Source: Lentisphaerota bacterium (GTDB taxonomy: Bacteria > Verrucomicrobiota > Lentisphaeria > Victivallales > Victivallaceae). Taken from it: a stretch of DNA of 44,356 nucleotides. The notes under the pieces are model-generated. The model ran no database searches and had not been told where the DNA came from. It worked only from the letters and a program-made list of their open reading frames with translations. The stretch lies in contig SUWD01000022.1 in the NCBI GenBank assembly GCA_015061685.1, forward strand, positions 1-44,356. Direction: 5' to 3'. How positions within the stretch are numbered: the first letter of the stretch is position 1; the number at the start of each line of letters is the position of its first letter. Positions 23,757 to 32,297 of the stretch are shown piece by piece. A program made the translations under genes and the position numbers.

Positions 23757-25205
23757 ATGATTTACGACGTTGCCATAATCGGCGGCGGAGCAACCGGAGG
23801 AGCGACAGCATATCATCTTTCCCGTTACCAGCTGAATACGATTCTGCTGGAAAGAGGTCATGAAGTTTGTTCCGGTGTCTCCAAAGCCAATTCAGGAATT
23901 ATCCATGGTGGTTTCCACCATCCGTCCGATAAACTGAAAACCCGTTTGGAAATACGGGGAAATCACCTTATGGAGAAATTGCATCAAGATCTTCACTTCC
24001 CATATCTGAAGTGCGGAATCCTGGTCGTTGCTTACTCTCCGGATGAGCTTGACCAGCTGCATAAACTTTATGAACAGGGTCTCGCCAATAACGTACCGGA
24101 TATGGAACTTTGCTCCAGAAAAAGACTTTTTGAATTGGAAAGCAAGCTTGATGATTCTGCTGTCGGCGGCTTTTTCGCTCCTCACGGCGGAACAATTGAA
24201 CCATACCGTTATGTCTTTGCCCTGATCGAATGTGCTTTGAAAAATGGAGTATCACTCAAGTGCGATTTTCAGGTAACTGCCGGAAATTTCAATAATAAAT
24301 ATTGGGAAATATATTCCGGTGACGGACGGAAAATAAAGGCAAAATATATTGTCAATGCCGCCGGACTTTTCGCAGATGAGGTATCTTCCTGTCTGGGAGG
24401 AGAAAATTTCAAAATCTTTCCCCGGAAAGGAGAAGAATATCTCCTTGACCGCAACTCGGCAGGACGACCGTCAAAAATTATTTTCCCGGTCCCGGTCAAA
24501 CACTCCAAAGGTGTCCTGGTCATCCCGACTGCCGGAGGAACCACTATGATCGGTCCGACCGCAGAAATAACTGATGATAAAACTGACACCTCCACCACAG
24601 CAGACAACTTCTCAAAAATTTTAACGCTGACTCAAAAAATGATCAAAGGCATTGCCGCCAAAGATCTTATCACCAGTTTTGCCGGATTGCGGCCGATACA
24701 TGAGTCGGAAGATTTTTATATTACCCATGACAGCAGGATGCCGGCATTGATCCACGCTGCAGGAATACAATCTCCCGGATTAACGGCTTCTCCGGCAATT
24801 GGAGAATATATCACGACTCTCCTGCATGATGCCGGATTACCGCTGATCGAAAATCCGGCATTTGACGGCACTTTACCGCCTCTGCCGGAAACCGCCACGC
24901 TCTCTGATGAGGAACTTTTACAGCACCATCAGAATGATCCGGCATGTACCAATATCATCTGCCGCTGTGAAACGATTTCAGAATCTGAAATCATCGCCGC
25001 TGTAAAGCGGGGGCATACTACTGTGGACGGAGTGAAATTTTTCACCCGGGCTGGCATGGGACGGTGTCAGGGAGGATTCTGTACGGCAAAAATTTTGCAA
25101 ATCATCAGCCGGGAAAGCGGAATACCGATGGAAAAATTGACCAAATCCGGAAGAAACAGCCGGATACTTGCCGGGAAACTGGGGGATTTGGAGGTAAAAT
25201 TATGA
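23757..25205 (+). CDS. FAD-dependent glycerol-3-phosphate dehydrogenase-like protein with BFD iron-sulfur domain
   Basis: The 482-residue protein starts with a FAD-binding Rossmann motif (DVAIIGGGATGGATAYHL) and has a DAO-type fold over about residues 1-375 (VSKANSGIIHGGFHH, IVNAAGLFADEV, SFAGLRPIHESEDF). The C-terminal BFD-like [2Fe-2S] domain carries CRCE and CQGGFC. This architecture is that of anaerobic GlpA-type enzymes of clostridia and relatives, oxidising glycerol 3-phosphate to dihydroxyacetone phosphate; L-2-hydroxyglutarate oxidases are relatives, so the substrate is probable, not proven. ATG 23757 follows AAAAGG. The stop overlaps the next gene by 4 nt. Confidence 0.85.
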   Translation: MIYDVAIIGGGATGGATAYHLSRYQLNTILLERGHEVCSGVSKANSGIIHGGFHHPSDKLKTRLEIRGNHLMEKLHQDLHFPYLKCGILVVAYSPDELDQLHKLYEQGLANNVPDMELCSRKRLFELESKLDDSAVGGFFAPHGGTIEPYRYVFALIECALKNGVSLKCDFQVTAGNFNNKYWEIYSGDGRKIKAKYIVNAAGLFADEVSSCLGGENFKIFPRKGEEYLLDRNSAGRPSKIIFPVPVKHSKGVLVIPTAGGTTMIGPTAEITDDKTDTSTTADNFSKILTLTQKMIKGIAAKDLITSFAGLRPIHESEDFYITHDSRMPALIHAAGIQSPGLTASPAIGEYITTLLHDAGLPLIENPAFDGTLPPLPETATLSDEELLQHHQNDPACTNIICRCETISESEIIAAVKRGHTTVDGVKFFTRAGMGRCQGGFCTAKILQIISRESGIPMEKLTKSGRNSRILAGKLGDLEVKL

Positions 25206-26449
25206 AAACAGACTATGATGTTATCATTGTCGGAGCCGGTGCTGCCGGACTTGCCGCCGGAAAAATCTGTGCTTCAGCAAACTTGAATACTCTCATCATC
25301 GACCGGGAAAACCGTACAGGTGGAATATTGAACCAGTGCATCCACAACGGATTCGGTTTGAAATATTTCAAAGAAGAACTGACCGGACCGGAATTCTCCT
25401 GCCGCCTTGCCAAACAAGCCCGGGATGCCGGAGCATTTTTCGCATTAAATTCAACTGTGACTTCCATAAAAAAACTTGCCGACGGCACTTTTGATCTGCG
25501 GGTGTTATCCAGAGAAAATGCTGTACAGCACCTGCATTGCAAAGCAATTCTCCTCGCGATGGGATGCCGGGAACGCACCAGGGGGGCAATTACCACTCCG
25601 GGATGCAGACCTGCCGGGATCTTCACTGCCGGAAATGCCCAGAAATTACTGAACCGGGAGGGAAAACTTCCCGGCAAATCTGCCGTAATCGTCGGGTCAG
25701 GAGATATCGGACTGATCATGGCAAGACGTCTGCGGTGGTGCGGAATAGAGGTAAAAGCCGTTATCGAAATAATGCCTTATACTGCTGGATTGACCCGCAA
25801 TGTGGTGCAATGTCTGAATGATTTCGATATCCCGCTTTTCCTTTCCACATCCGTGGTAAATATCAACGGGAAGGAAAGGGTAAGCAGCGTAATTGCCGCT
25901 CCGGTCGATGAAAAACGCCAGCCGGATATGAATAAAGCTTTCGAAATTCCTTGCGATACAGTTCTCTTTTCCGTCGGATTGATCCCGGAAATGGAACTTG
26001 CCCGGCAGCTCGGGATAAAAGAAAATCAGGCAACCGGAGGAGCTGAAATAAATTCAAATTATTCGACATCAGTTCCGGGAGTATTCACGGCAGGAAATGT
26101 TTTGCATGTCCACGATCTGGTGGATTTCGTTGCTGAAGAAGCTGAATATGCCGGTAAATGTATCGCAGAATATTTATCCGGGAAACAAATAAATAACGAT
26201 TTCAATGCCGCAGTCGGAAAAAATTTGAAATATGTCATCCCCAACCGCTTTGATCCGGATACCGATACCCGTTTTCTTTTCCGTCCGTTGATCGTCACAG
26301 ACCGGGCGGTACTTACAGCCTCAGTAAATGAAAAAATTTTGTGGCGGAAAACATTGAAATTTGTCCGTCCGGCAGAGATGATCACAGCAGAAATATCGGC
26401 TGATACTCTGCCGGGAGCGGTCGTTTTTGATCTGGAGGAAAGCAAATGA
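25202..26449 (+). CDS. FAD/NAD-dependent oxidoreductase (partner of GlpA-like protein)
   Basis: A 415-residue pyridine-nucleotide-disulfide-oxidoreductase-fold protein with two dinucleotide motifs: VIIVGAGAAGLAAG at the N-terminus for FAD, and AVIVGSGDIGLIMARRL near residue 165 for NAD. A GVFTAGNVLHVHDLVD block near residue 300 contacts the FAD. A redox disulfide CxxxxC is not obvious. Such proteins are fixed partners of GlpA-like and DUF1667 proteins and likely carry electrons onward. It overlaps both neighbours by 4 nt (ATGA). Confidence 0.87.
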   Translation: MKTDYDVIIVGAGAAGLAAGKICASANLNTLIIDRENRTGGILNQCIHNGFGLKYFKEELTGPEFSCRLAKQARDAGAFFALNSTVTSIKKLADGTFDLRVLSRENAVQHLHCKAILLAMGCRERTRGAITTPGCRPAGIFTAGNAQKLLNREGKLPGKSAVIVGSGDIGLIMARRLRWCGIEVKAVIEIMPYTAGLTRNVVQCLNDFDIPLFLSTSVVNINGKERVSSVIAAPVDEKRQPDMNKAFEIPCDTVLFSVGLIPEMELARQLGIKENQATGGAEINSNYSTSVPGVFTAGNVLHVHDLVDFVAEEAEYAGKCIAEYLSGKQINNDFNAAVGKNLKYVIPNRFDPDTDTRFLFRPLIVTDRAVLTASVNEKILWRKTLKFVRPAEMITAEISADTLPGAVVFDLEESK

Positions 26450-26793
26450 GTGAATTGATCTGTATCTGTTGTCCGCAAGGGTGTCATCTGTCTGTAAAAA
26501 AATCCGGCAGACAAATCAATGTTTCCGGGAACAGCTGTCCCCGGGGAAAAAATTATGCCATCCAGGAGTTGACCGATCCCCGCCGGATCGTTACTGCAGT
26601 TATTCCAAGTGACGATCCACGCAATCCATTCATTGCGGTCAAGACGACAGAACCTTTTCCCAAAGATGCCATACCGCATCTCTTGAACCGACTTTACCGG
26701 AAAATCATAAAAACTCCGGTAAAAAACGGCGATATTGTGTGGAAAAATATTGATAATTCAGGAATCAGTGTTATAGTAACAGAAAACATTTGA
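26446..26793 (+). CDS. DUF1667 iron-sulfur/zinc-binding small protein
   Basis: A 115-residue protein with a DUF1667 layout: CICCPQGCHL and SGNSCPRGKNYA supply four conserved cysteines, followed by the LTDPRRIVTAVI block and an AVKTTEPFPK segment. It is the standing third member of the GlpA-like/GlpB-like set and probably an electron-transfer or assembly subunit. The start overlaps the upstream stop (ATGA); the HTH-cupin gene follows 22 bp later. Confidence 0.88.
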   Translation: MSELICICCPQGCHLSVKKSGRQINVSGNSCPRGKNYAIQELTDPRRIVTAVIPSDDPRNPFIAVKTTEPFPKDAIPHLLNRLYRKIIKTPVKNGDIVWKNIDNSGISVIVTENI

Positions 26794-26815
26794 TCTGTTA
26801 ACAGGATTTGATTTC

Positions 26816-27397
26816 ATGAATTTACTAGAATTATCTCAAAATATCCGGAAAATACGCATCGAACAGGAAATGACCGTCGAACAGCTTGCCAAAAACAGCG
26901 GTTTCAGCAAAGGATTCATCTCGCAGGTGGAAAACTTCCGGCTTACCCCTTCCCTCAAGGCCCTGACCCGCATTGCCGATGCCCTCGGAGTCTCTATGAG
27001 CATGCTTTTTGCCGAAGACGGCGATACAGCATCCCAATATACGTTTGGTAATTTGAGCGAAGGCAGAGAGCTTGACCGGGATGACGGAGGCGAACACGGG
27101 ATACGTTACCTCTCCCTTGCCCACCGTCATATCGGCAGAAAAATGGATCCATTCATAATTGAATACACTCCGGCATCTCCACGGGAATTCAAAATTCATG
27201 ATACCGAGGAATTTTTTATTCTGCTTGAGGGGGAATTAAAGTATTTTCTGTGCGACAACCACACTCACCGGTTGATGCACCCAAATGATACACTTTATCT
27301 GAAAGCCAATGTTCCGCACCGGGTGGAACTTGCCCCCGGATGCAGCTATGCAAAAGGATTGCTGATATATACAGATTCCTCTCTGGACATCGACTAA
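26816..27397 (+). CDS. XRE HTH plus cupin transcription regulator
   Basis: A 193-residue regulator: N-terminal Cro/C1-type helix-turn-helix (residues 7-60, IEQEMTVEQLAKNSGFSKGF then SQVENFRLTPS) and a C-terminal cupin barrel (about 110-185, with DTEEFFILLEGELKYF and PNDTLYLKANVPHRVEL). Such proteins sense a small ligand in the cupin and control a nearby operon. Being last gene of the dehydrogenase set, it probably controls that operon; a 12-bp tandem repeat at 23721-23744 is a candidate operator. Confidence 0.88.
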   Translation: MNLLELSQNIRKIRIEQEMTVEQLAKNSGFSKGFISQVENFRLTPSLKALTRIADALGVSMSMLFAEDGDTASQYTFGNLSEGRELDRDDGGEHGIRYLSLAHRHIGRKMDPFIIEYTPASPREFKIHDTEEFFILLEGELKYFLCDNHTHRLMHPNDTLYLKANVPHRVELAPGCSYAKGLLIYTDSSLDID

Positions 27398-27403
27398 AAG
27401 TCA

Positions 27404-27424
27404 GCCGCCGGAAATACCGGCGGC
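27404..27424. terminator. hairpin between convergent genes
   Basis: GCCGCCGG and CCGGCGGC form a perfect 8-bp stem around AAATA. T runs on either side are poor, so it may be a bidirectional terminator of modest strength for the HTH-cupin gene and the convergent lipoprotein gene. Confidence 0.6.
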
Positions 27425-27433
27425 TTGATGTTA

Positions 27434-27859
27434 TCACAGGAAACGCATCCCAAGTAATTTACTTTGTTTGTCATCCACGCTGAAAATCAACTGCAGAAGC
27501 TGCTCATGGGCAACCTTTTTACCATCAGTAGAAGTGCGGATGAATCTTACTGCATATAATTGATTGATCAACAGCGGAGTTTCCAACTCTCCCATACTGC
27601 GGTAAGCTTCCATTTTTCCGAAGTTTTCTTCAAGTTCCCGGCAGGAACGGATGAAGTTTTCCTCATCCGTTTTATTGCTCTTTTCATTTGCTCCGGAAGC
27701 AAACATATCATAATCAGCAGAAATGATTCCTTTTACAATCATTTCGCCCTGCCCCGTTGTTGTTACAGACGGAGATGCTCCATCTCCGCCTGTACTGCGG
27801 CAACCGCAGAATATCAGCAACGCAAGGAGAGATATGACAAATAAAAATACTTTTTTCAT
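27434..27859 (-). CDS. small lipoprotein, last gene of secretin-like operon
   Basis: A 141-residue lipoprotein with lipobox IFCGC near residue 19, a Gly/Ser/Thr-rich linker and a mixed alpha/beta mature part with SADYDMFASGANEKS and an ending QLIFSVDDKQSKLLGMRFL. The segment from about residue 40 resembles small NTF2-like folds in length and order, but that is weak. It follows the second secretin-like gene by 10 bp, so it may act as a pilotin-like or accessory protein. ATG 27859 has GAGGA 7 nt upstream. Confidence 0.65.
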   Translation of the reverse strand: MKKVFLFVISLLALLIFCGCRSTGGDGASPSVTTTGQGEMIVKGIISADYDMFASGANEKSNKTDEENFIRSCRELEENFGKMEAYRSMGELETPLLINQLYAVRFIRTSTDGKKVAHEQLLQLIFSVDDKQSKLLGMRFL

Positions 27860-27869
27860 CAATCATTCC

Positions 27870-29567
27870 TCACGGTTTGGGATAACGTTTAGTCATCCCG
27901 GAATGCGGATTATCCTGCGGAGAAGCCCAGTGACACTCTCCGACAACAATCAATTCCGAATTCTTCACACTTGATGATTTACTGGAGAAAAGATAACCGA
28001 GTATCGGAATATCCGAAAGCCACGGAATACCGGTTGATGACTCAACGACCTCTTTTTTATTCAAGCCGCCGATAACAAACACCCCGTCAGCAAATGGAAG
28101 TGAAACCGATTGTTTGACTACATTTCCCTGCGATATCCGGGGGGAACCGTTGGAAAGAAATCCTATCAAACTCGTATTCTGCAGAGTAACTTCAAAACGG
28201 CACTCTTTCAAACCGACAATAACATTGCTTACGTCCATGGTAAAACCGTATCCGCCGGAAGATGTGATGATCTGCCGGCTGCCCTTTCCCACCGGAATAT
28301 CTGCAGCATCCTGACTTGCCGGATCTTCTCCGGTAACGGCTTCTCCGATCAGGATCGATAACAGCTCATAGGGACCAACTCCCATATCCGGTACAGCAGA
28401 AGCACTCCCTGCGGGTTCTGACGTATCAGAAAAAAAGATCTGGGTAGTCCGGCTGAATTTACCCCCAGTATTATTGCGTAAAGTCAATACGCCGGTATGA
28501 ACTATTTCAGCTTTACCTTTTGACGCAAGAAAATCAAGATAACGGGTGTTCCACCGGGGATTGAAATTAAAGAAGCTGCTCCTTTCTGAACCGTAACGGC
28601 GACTCAAATTCCCGGCTCCGCCATAAATCGCCGCCCAGTTGTTACGGTAACGGCCGCCGACAGAAAAGAAATCGGCTCCCTCATTATTTTTCCAACTCTG
28701 GAAATCCAGACCGATACGGTCATCGTTTTCCGAATAGACTTCATAGACTTTGATCGTTAATTGCACCTGCGGTATCGGCACATCGTATTTCGCCAGCAAA
28801 TTGGCAATATTATCGCAGGAATAATTGGACACGTCAAAAATCAGCCAGTTCAGATCATTATCCACCGTGACCAGATCCTGCCCCTGCCATAATTCAGTTG
28901 CATCGCTGACATTCATACCGACATTCTGGATCAAACTCTGCAAATTTATCGCCGGAACAAACTTCGGCATGTAGATGAACATCTGTGATCCCGTTCCCAG
29001 AGATTGCAAAGCCGGATTGTCCAGCATGGCAACGATCGAATCGATCCCCATACCTCCTGCCGGATTGTCTTTGAAACGGTACTCTTCGGCACTGACAATA
29101 AGTAATCCTGTTCCGTCAACATACTTCAAACACTCTACTGCCGTATTGCTGCCAAGTTGAGCCGGAGGATTATACCCCGGTTGAGCCGATGCCGGATTCA
29201 ACTGCGGAGCTGTGGTCGTCGCTGTCACCGGAAACGTTGCCGTATTACCGGGATAACTCTGAACCAATGAGGTATTACCCACTCTCTTGGCTTGAACCAT
29301 CTGCCGCAAATAGTCCCTGATCTCATAAGCATCTACATGTTTCAGTAAATAAGTTTTGGTAACTACCCGCGGATCATTATTGTCCCGGATAAAGTGAACT
29401 TTTTCCGTCTTTTCATCCACCTGCACCAATAGTTGAGCTTCAACTCTGGTTCCGTCATAACCGCCGGTATTACCGGTATTGGAATCACGGGGAATTCCCG
29501 GAACGACAGCGGCAGAGGCAGTTGCACAGAAAAATATACCAGATAAAACAAATGTAAAACGTTTCAT
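27870..29567 (-). CDS. secretin-like outer membrane protein 2
   Basis: A 565-residue exported protein (signal peptide MKRFTFVLSGIFFCATASA). N-terminal N-domain-like repeats (TKTYLLKHVDAYEIRDYLRQ, NWLIFDVSNYSCDNIANLLA) precede a C-terminal secretin region with VQLTIKVYEV and the closing motif GIPWLSDIPILGYLF then ELIVVGE. It lies directly downstream of a paralog and upstream of a lipoprotein. No ATPase, inner-membrane platform or pilin gene is near, so it is not a standard type II or IV system locus. Start ATG 29567 follows GAGAGGA. Confidence 0.82.
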   Translation of the reverse strand: MKRFTFVLSGIFFCATASAAVVPGIPRDSNTGNTGGYDGTRVEAQLLVQVDEKTEKVHFIRDNNDPRVVTKTYLLKHVDAYEIRDYLRQMVQAKRVGNTSLVQSYPGNTATFPVTATTTAPQLNPASAQPGYNPPAQLGSNTAVECLKYVDGTGLLIVSAEEYRFKDNPAGGMGIDSIVAMLDNPALQSLGTGSQMFIYMPKFVPAINLQSLIQNVGMNVSDATELWQGQDLVTVDNDLNWLIFDVSNYSCDNIANLLAKYDVPIPQVQLTIKVYEVYSENDDRIGLDFQSWKNNEGADFFSVGGRYRNNWAAIYGGAGNLSRRYGSERSSFFNFNPRWNTRYLDFLASKGKAEIVHTGVLTLRNNTGGKFSRTTQIFFSDTSEPAGSASAVPDMGVGPYELLSILIGEAVTGEDPASQDAADIPVGKGSRQIITSSGGYGFTMDVSNVIVGLKECRFEVTLQNTSLIGFLSNGSPRISQGNVVKQSVSLPFADGVFVIGGLNKKEVVESSTGIPWLSDIPILGYLFSSKSSSVKNSELIVVGECHWASPQDNPHSGMTKRYPKP

Positions 29568-29582
29568 AATAGTCCTCTCAAA

Positions 29583-31010
29583 TCACTTGAGCTTAAAAAG
29601 TCTGCCTTCAGCAAGTTTTTCCGGTTTTGCACTGTTCAGCAAAGTGGCATTTACCGATACCACCACATGAGTTTTCTCTTTCACAGTGGTTACCGTGCTG
29701 AATAAATAACGCAATATCGGTATTTCCGACAACCAGGGCACTCCAATAACCTGCTCCACAAACGAATCCTTTTCCCAACGGCCGAGAATCGTTTCTTTAT
29801 TGAGCGGAATAAGAATGTTGCCATTCAACTGGGTAACCTCAACCAGTTCTGCTCCGACATTGTTCCTTTCAACTACTGCTGCTGATTGCAGATCGTAGGC
29901 AAAAAAGAGCGTTCCCGGATATTTGAGCAATGCCCCCGGCGTATAGGGATCGACCTCAAAAGCTTCACTTGCCGGATACGGTTCCTGAGGAGTACCGTAA
30001 TGGATGTTTACCACCGGTCCGGTTATTTTAACGTAACTGTGATAAACATTTTCAGTTGTTCCAAGCGTGCTTTCAGCAACATGGGTCTGATCATTATTCT
30101 GCTTGATGATATTCTGCTGCACCGGATTGAAATATATCGCATAGTCAGCAGTATTACTGTTGGCAACCGTCAGAGAAGCGGTATTGGTTATCTCCGCTTT
30201 GCCATTCTGCTGAAGCATCCGGATAAAACTGGCATCAAATTGCGGAGCAAAGAAAAAGCCGCCAAAAGGACCGCTTAAAGCCTGCAATGCCGAACTGCCG
30301 GCTGAAGATAAACCAAATGCATCAAAACCGACTTGAAACATATTCAATCCCGGACCGTTTTTCCATGCCAGATATTCAATACCGATATCCCGCAAGGTGC
30401 TTTCCCTTACCTCGTAGATGGTAAATTCAAGAGTCACTTGCGGTGCCGGACGGTCAAGGAAAGATAAAAATTGATAAATGTAACTGGTATTTGAAGCGTT
30501 ATCTTTCCAGTAGATCTGGTTGCTGTTGGCATCATAAGCATAAATCGCTCCGGCAGGCCCTTCTCCGATAACAGATTCGATCATCACGGAGACAATATCT
30601 TCTCCGGAACGGTATAACGGACGGTAAACCTCCCGGGTAATGCCGGTTCCCTGAATAATTTCGCCGGGGACTTTCCCCTTTATTTCCACTTTGCGGTCAG
30701 CCTTGGCAATGAAATCATCCACATAAGGCATCAATTTTTCCGGACAACTGACTGTAAGCAGCTGTTGATTGTTGCCGTATTCAATGCTGTTCACCACACT
30801 GTTGATGTTATAACGCATAACAATACCGGAAACAAAAGGTATCAGATCATTTGCCTGCGCATACTGCAACTTATAAATCTTGGAAATCATGTAATCCTGT
30901 GCATCATCCTGAATGAAATGCAATTTGCGGATCACTCCGTTTTCCTGCGACCACACCGGCAATACCATTGACAGTAAAGCGGCACACCAAAACCAGTATT
31001 TTTTCCACAT
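29583..31010 (-). CDS. secretin-like outer membrane protein 1
   Basis: A 475-residue exported protein (signal peptide from MWKKYWFWCAALLSMVLPVWS). It shares with its neighbour the order SKIYKLQYAQANDLIPFV, PAPQVTLEFTIYEVRE and the closing VPWLSEIPILRYLFS, so the two are tandem paralogs that have diverged. The N-domains are fewer (residues 30-175). ATG 31010 has GGAGGAG 7 nt upstream; a longer frame to 31055 has no such site. The pair and the lipoprotein make a minus-strand operon. The cargo is unknown. Confidence 0.8.
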   Translation of the reverse strand: MWKKYWFWCAALLSMVLPVWSQENGVIRKLHFIQDDAQDYMISKIYKLQYAQANDLIPFVSGIVMRYNINSVVNSIEYGNNQQLLTVSCPEKLMPYVDDFIAKADRKVEIKGKVPGEIIQGTGITREVYRPLYRSGEDIVSVMIESVIGEGPAGAIYAYDANSNQIYWKDNASNTSYIYQFLSFLDRPAPQVTLEFTIYEVRESTLRDIGIEYLAWKNGPGLNMFQVGFDAFGLSSAGSSALQALSGPFGGFFFAPQFDASFIRMLQQNGKAEITNTASLTVANSNTADYAIYFNPVQQNIIKQNNDQTHVAESTLGTTENVYHSYVKITGPVVNIHYGTPQEPYPASEAFEVDPYTPGALLKYPGTLFFAYDLQSAAVVERNNVGAELVEVTQLNGNILIPLNKETILGRWEKDSFVEQVIGVPWLSEIPILRYLFSTVTTVKEKTHVVVSVNATLLNSAKPEKLAEGRLFKLK

Positions 31011-31113
31011 AAATATACTCCTCCTCATGTGGTTTTCCCGGATTTTTCTCCTCATAACCGGGTATATAGAGTATCAATTTAAGTGGAAATTATTAAAATT
31101 CAATACCGCACAT

Positions 31114-31149
31114 AAAAAAACCTCTGCCGCAAATACGGTCAGAGGTTTT
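31114..31149 (-). terminator. terminator of mutarotase gene
   Basis: On the minus strand CCTCTG...CAGAGG with inner pairing is followed by T7 (31114-31120). It closes the minus-strand mutarotase gene ending at 31166. Confidence 0.85.
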
Positions 31150-31165
31150 GATAAATATCAACAGA

Positions 31166-32035
31166 TCAATTGAGCTGCTCAATGCGGATCACCTGACGCA
31201 ATTCAACAGGCACTCCGGAAGAAACGACCCCGCCATCTCCGATTTTGGGAACTCTGGCAGCTTCCACGCAAATCATCGTATGGTACTCCTCGTCTCCGAA
31301 GTCAGGCATCCGCCGGGATTTATCGATCCACGGATTCCAGACAACTGTCGAATTGCTGCCGGCTTTATCGATATGGATTATCCGGTTGAAACCGGGGTCT
31401 ATGATCCGGGTACTGCCGCAGGTATGGAAAATCCGGTCGATCTCCCGGTCAATTTTCAAAGGACCGTATTGAATATTTTCTTCATTGATGACTGTGTCAA
31501 GATAACGCAATCCGTCAAGATCTTCGACCATAATATCAGCAGCATTGCTGACATTGAAATAGGTATGCAATGCACCCCCGAAAGAGAAGTCTGCCACTCC
31601 CTTGTTATTGATCTCCAGAGAAAGGGTCAGCTGACGTCCGGCACTCACAGTATAATACAATTCAAATTCATCCGCCTGAAAATAAAGTGTCACAAAATTG
31701 CCGCCGTCTGGAGTGATCCCGGCTGCAGAGACCTCCCACATGGCATTACGGACAAAACCGTGACTGCCGCTTTTGCCCTCCGGAGCAGCTCCGAACCAAG
31801 GGAAACACACCGGCACACCGCCACGGATGGGAGAGCCATCGGCAAACATGCTTTTTTCACTCATCCAGAGAACAGGTTCCATATTTACCGGAGTAAACTC
31901 AATAACATGACCACCGTAAACAGAAACTAATGCCGTTGAAAATTCATTATCCAGCCGCACCGCCGGAAATCCCTGATATTCTTCAAAAGAGATACCTTTA
32001 CCGCCAAATTCTTTTGCCAATTCTGCAATATCCAT
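31166..32035 (-). CDS. D-hexose-6-phosphate mutarotase (YeaD-like)
   Basis: A 289-residue galactose-mutarotase-fold protein of the glucose-6-phosphate 1-epimerase family: VYGGHVIEFTPVNMEPVLWMSEKSMF at the N-terminus, PIRGGVPVCFPWFG and ALHTYFNVS (catalytic His), VWNPWIDKSRRMPDFGDEEY with the catalytic Glu near the C-terminus. It interconverts alpha and beta forms of hexose 6-phosphates in the cytoplasm. ATG 32035 has AAAGGA 7 nt upstream. It stands alone between a terminator and the rpsD promoter. Confidence 0.9.
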   Translation of the reverse strand: MDIAELAKEFGGKGISFEEYQGFPAVRLDNEFSTALVSVYGGHVIEFTPVNMEPVLWMSEKSMFADGSPIRGGVPVCFPWFGAAPEGKSGSHGFVRNAMWEVSAAGITPDGGNFVTLYFQADEFELYYTVSAGRQLTLSLEINNKGVADFSFGGALHTYFNVSNAADIMVEDLDGLRYLDTVINEENIQYGPLKIDREIDRIFHTCGSTRIIDPGFNRIIHIDKAGSNSTVVWNPWIDKSRRMPDFGDEEYHTMICVEAARVPKIGDGGVVSSGVPVELRQVIRIEQLN

Positions 32036-32179
32036 AACTGATTCCTTTCGCTGTTGACAGAACAAACATAAGATACTTCAAAAAAATATTTTTTCAAACC
32101 CGCAGGGAATAATTTCTGTGATTAAAAACAAAAACTGTTAAAAAAGAGTAAAAAAAAGCTTTTTGAGACCGTTGTCAAC

Positions 32180-32208
32180 TTGAAAAAAGAGCTTTCAGGT
32201 AGTATTTT
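32180..32208 (+). promoter_or_regulatory. rpsD promoter
   Basis: TTGAAA (32180-32185) and TATTTT (32203-32208) are 17 bp apart. A second possible box pair, TTGACA (32252-32257) and AATAAT (32274-32279), lies too near the start to leave a usual leader. Confidence 0.5.
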
Positions 32209-32222
32209 ATAAGAATTGCAAC

Positions 32223-32268
32223 GGTATTCCGGGCCCCAATTGTTTTGTGGCTTGACACCCGGAGTGCC
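32223..32268 (+). promoter_or_regulatory. rpsD: rpsD leader hairpin, candidate S4 autoregulatory site
   Basis: GGTATTCCGGG (32223-32233) pairs with CCCGGAGTGCC (32258-32268) over all 11 positions with two G-U pairs, with a 24-nt loop holding a further weak stem. It ends 29 nt before the start at 32298. Ribosomal protein S4 represses its own mRNA in several bacteria, so this is a natural candidate target. Confidence 0.5.
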
Positions 32269-32297
32269 ATAAAAATAATAACAGAAAGGGATTGGTT

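Noticed and set aside
32252..32279. Second rpsD promoter (TTGACA, AATAAT)
   Set aside because: It would leave only about 12 nt of leader and lies in the 3' arm of the leader hairpin; the upstream promoter is better placed.
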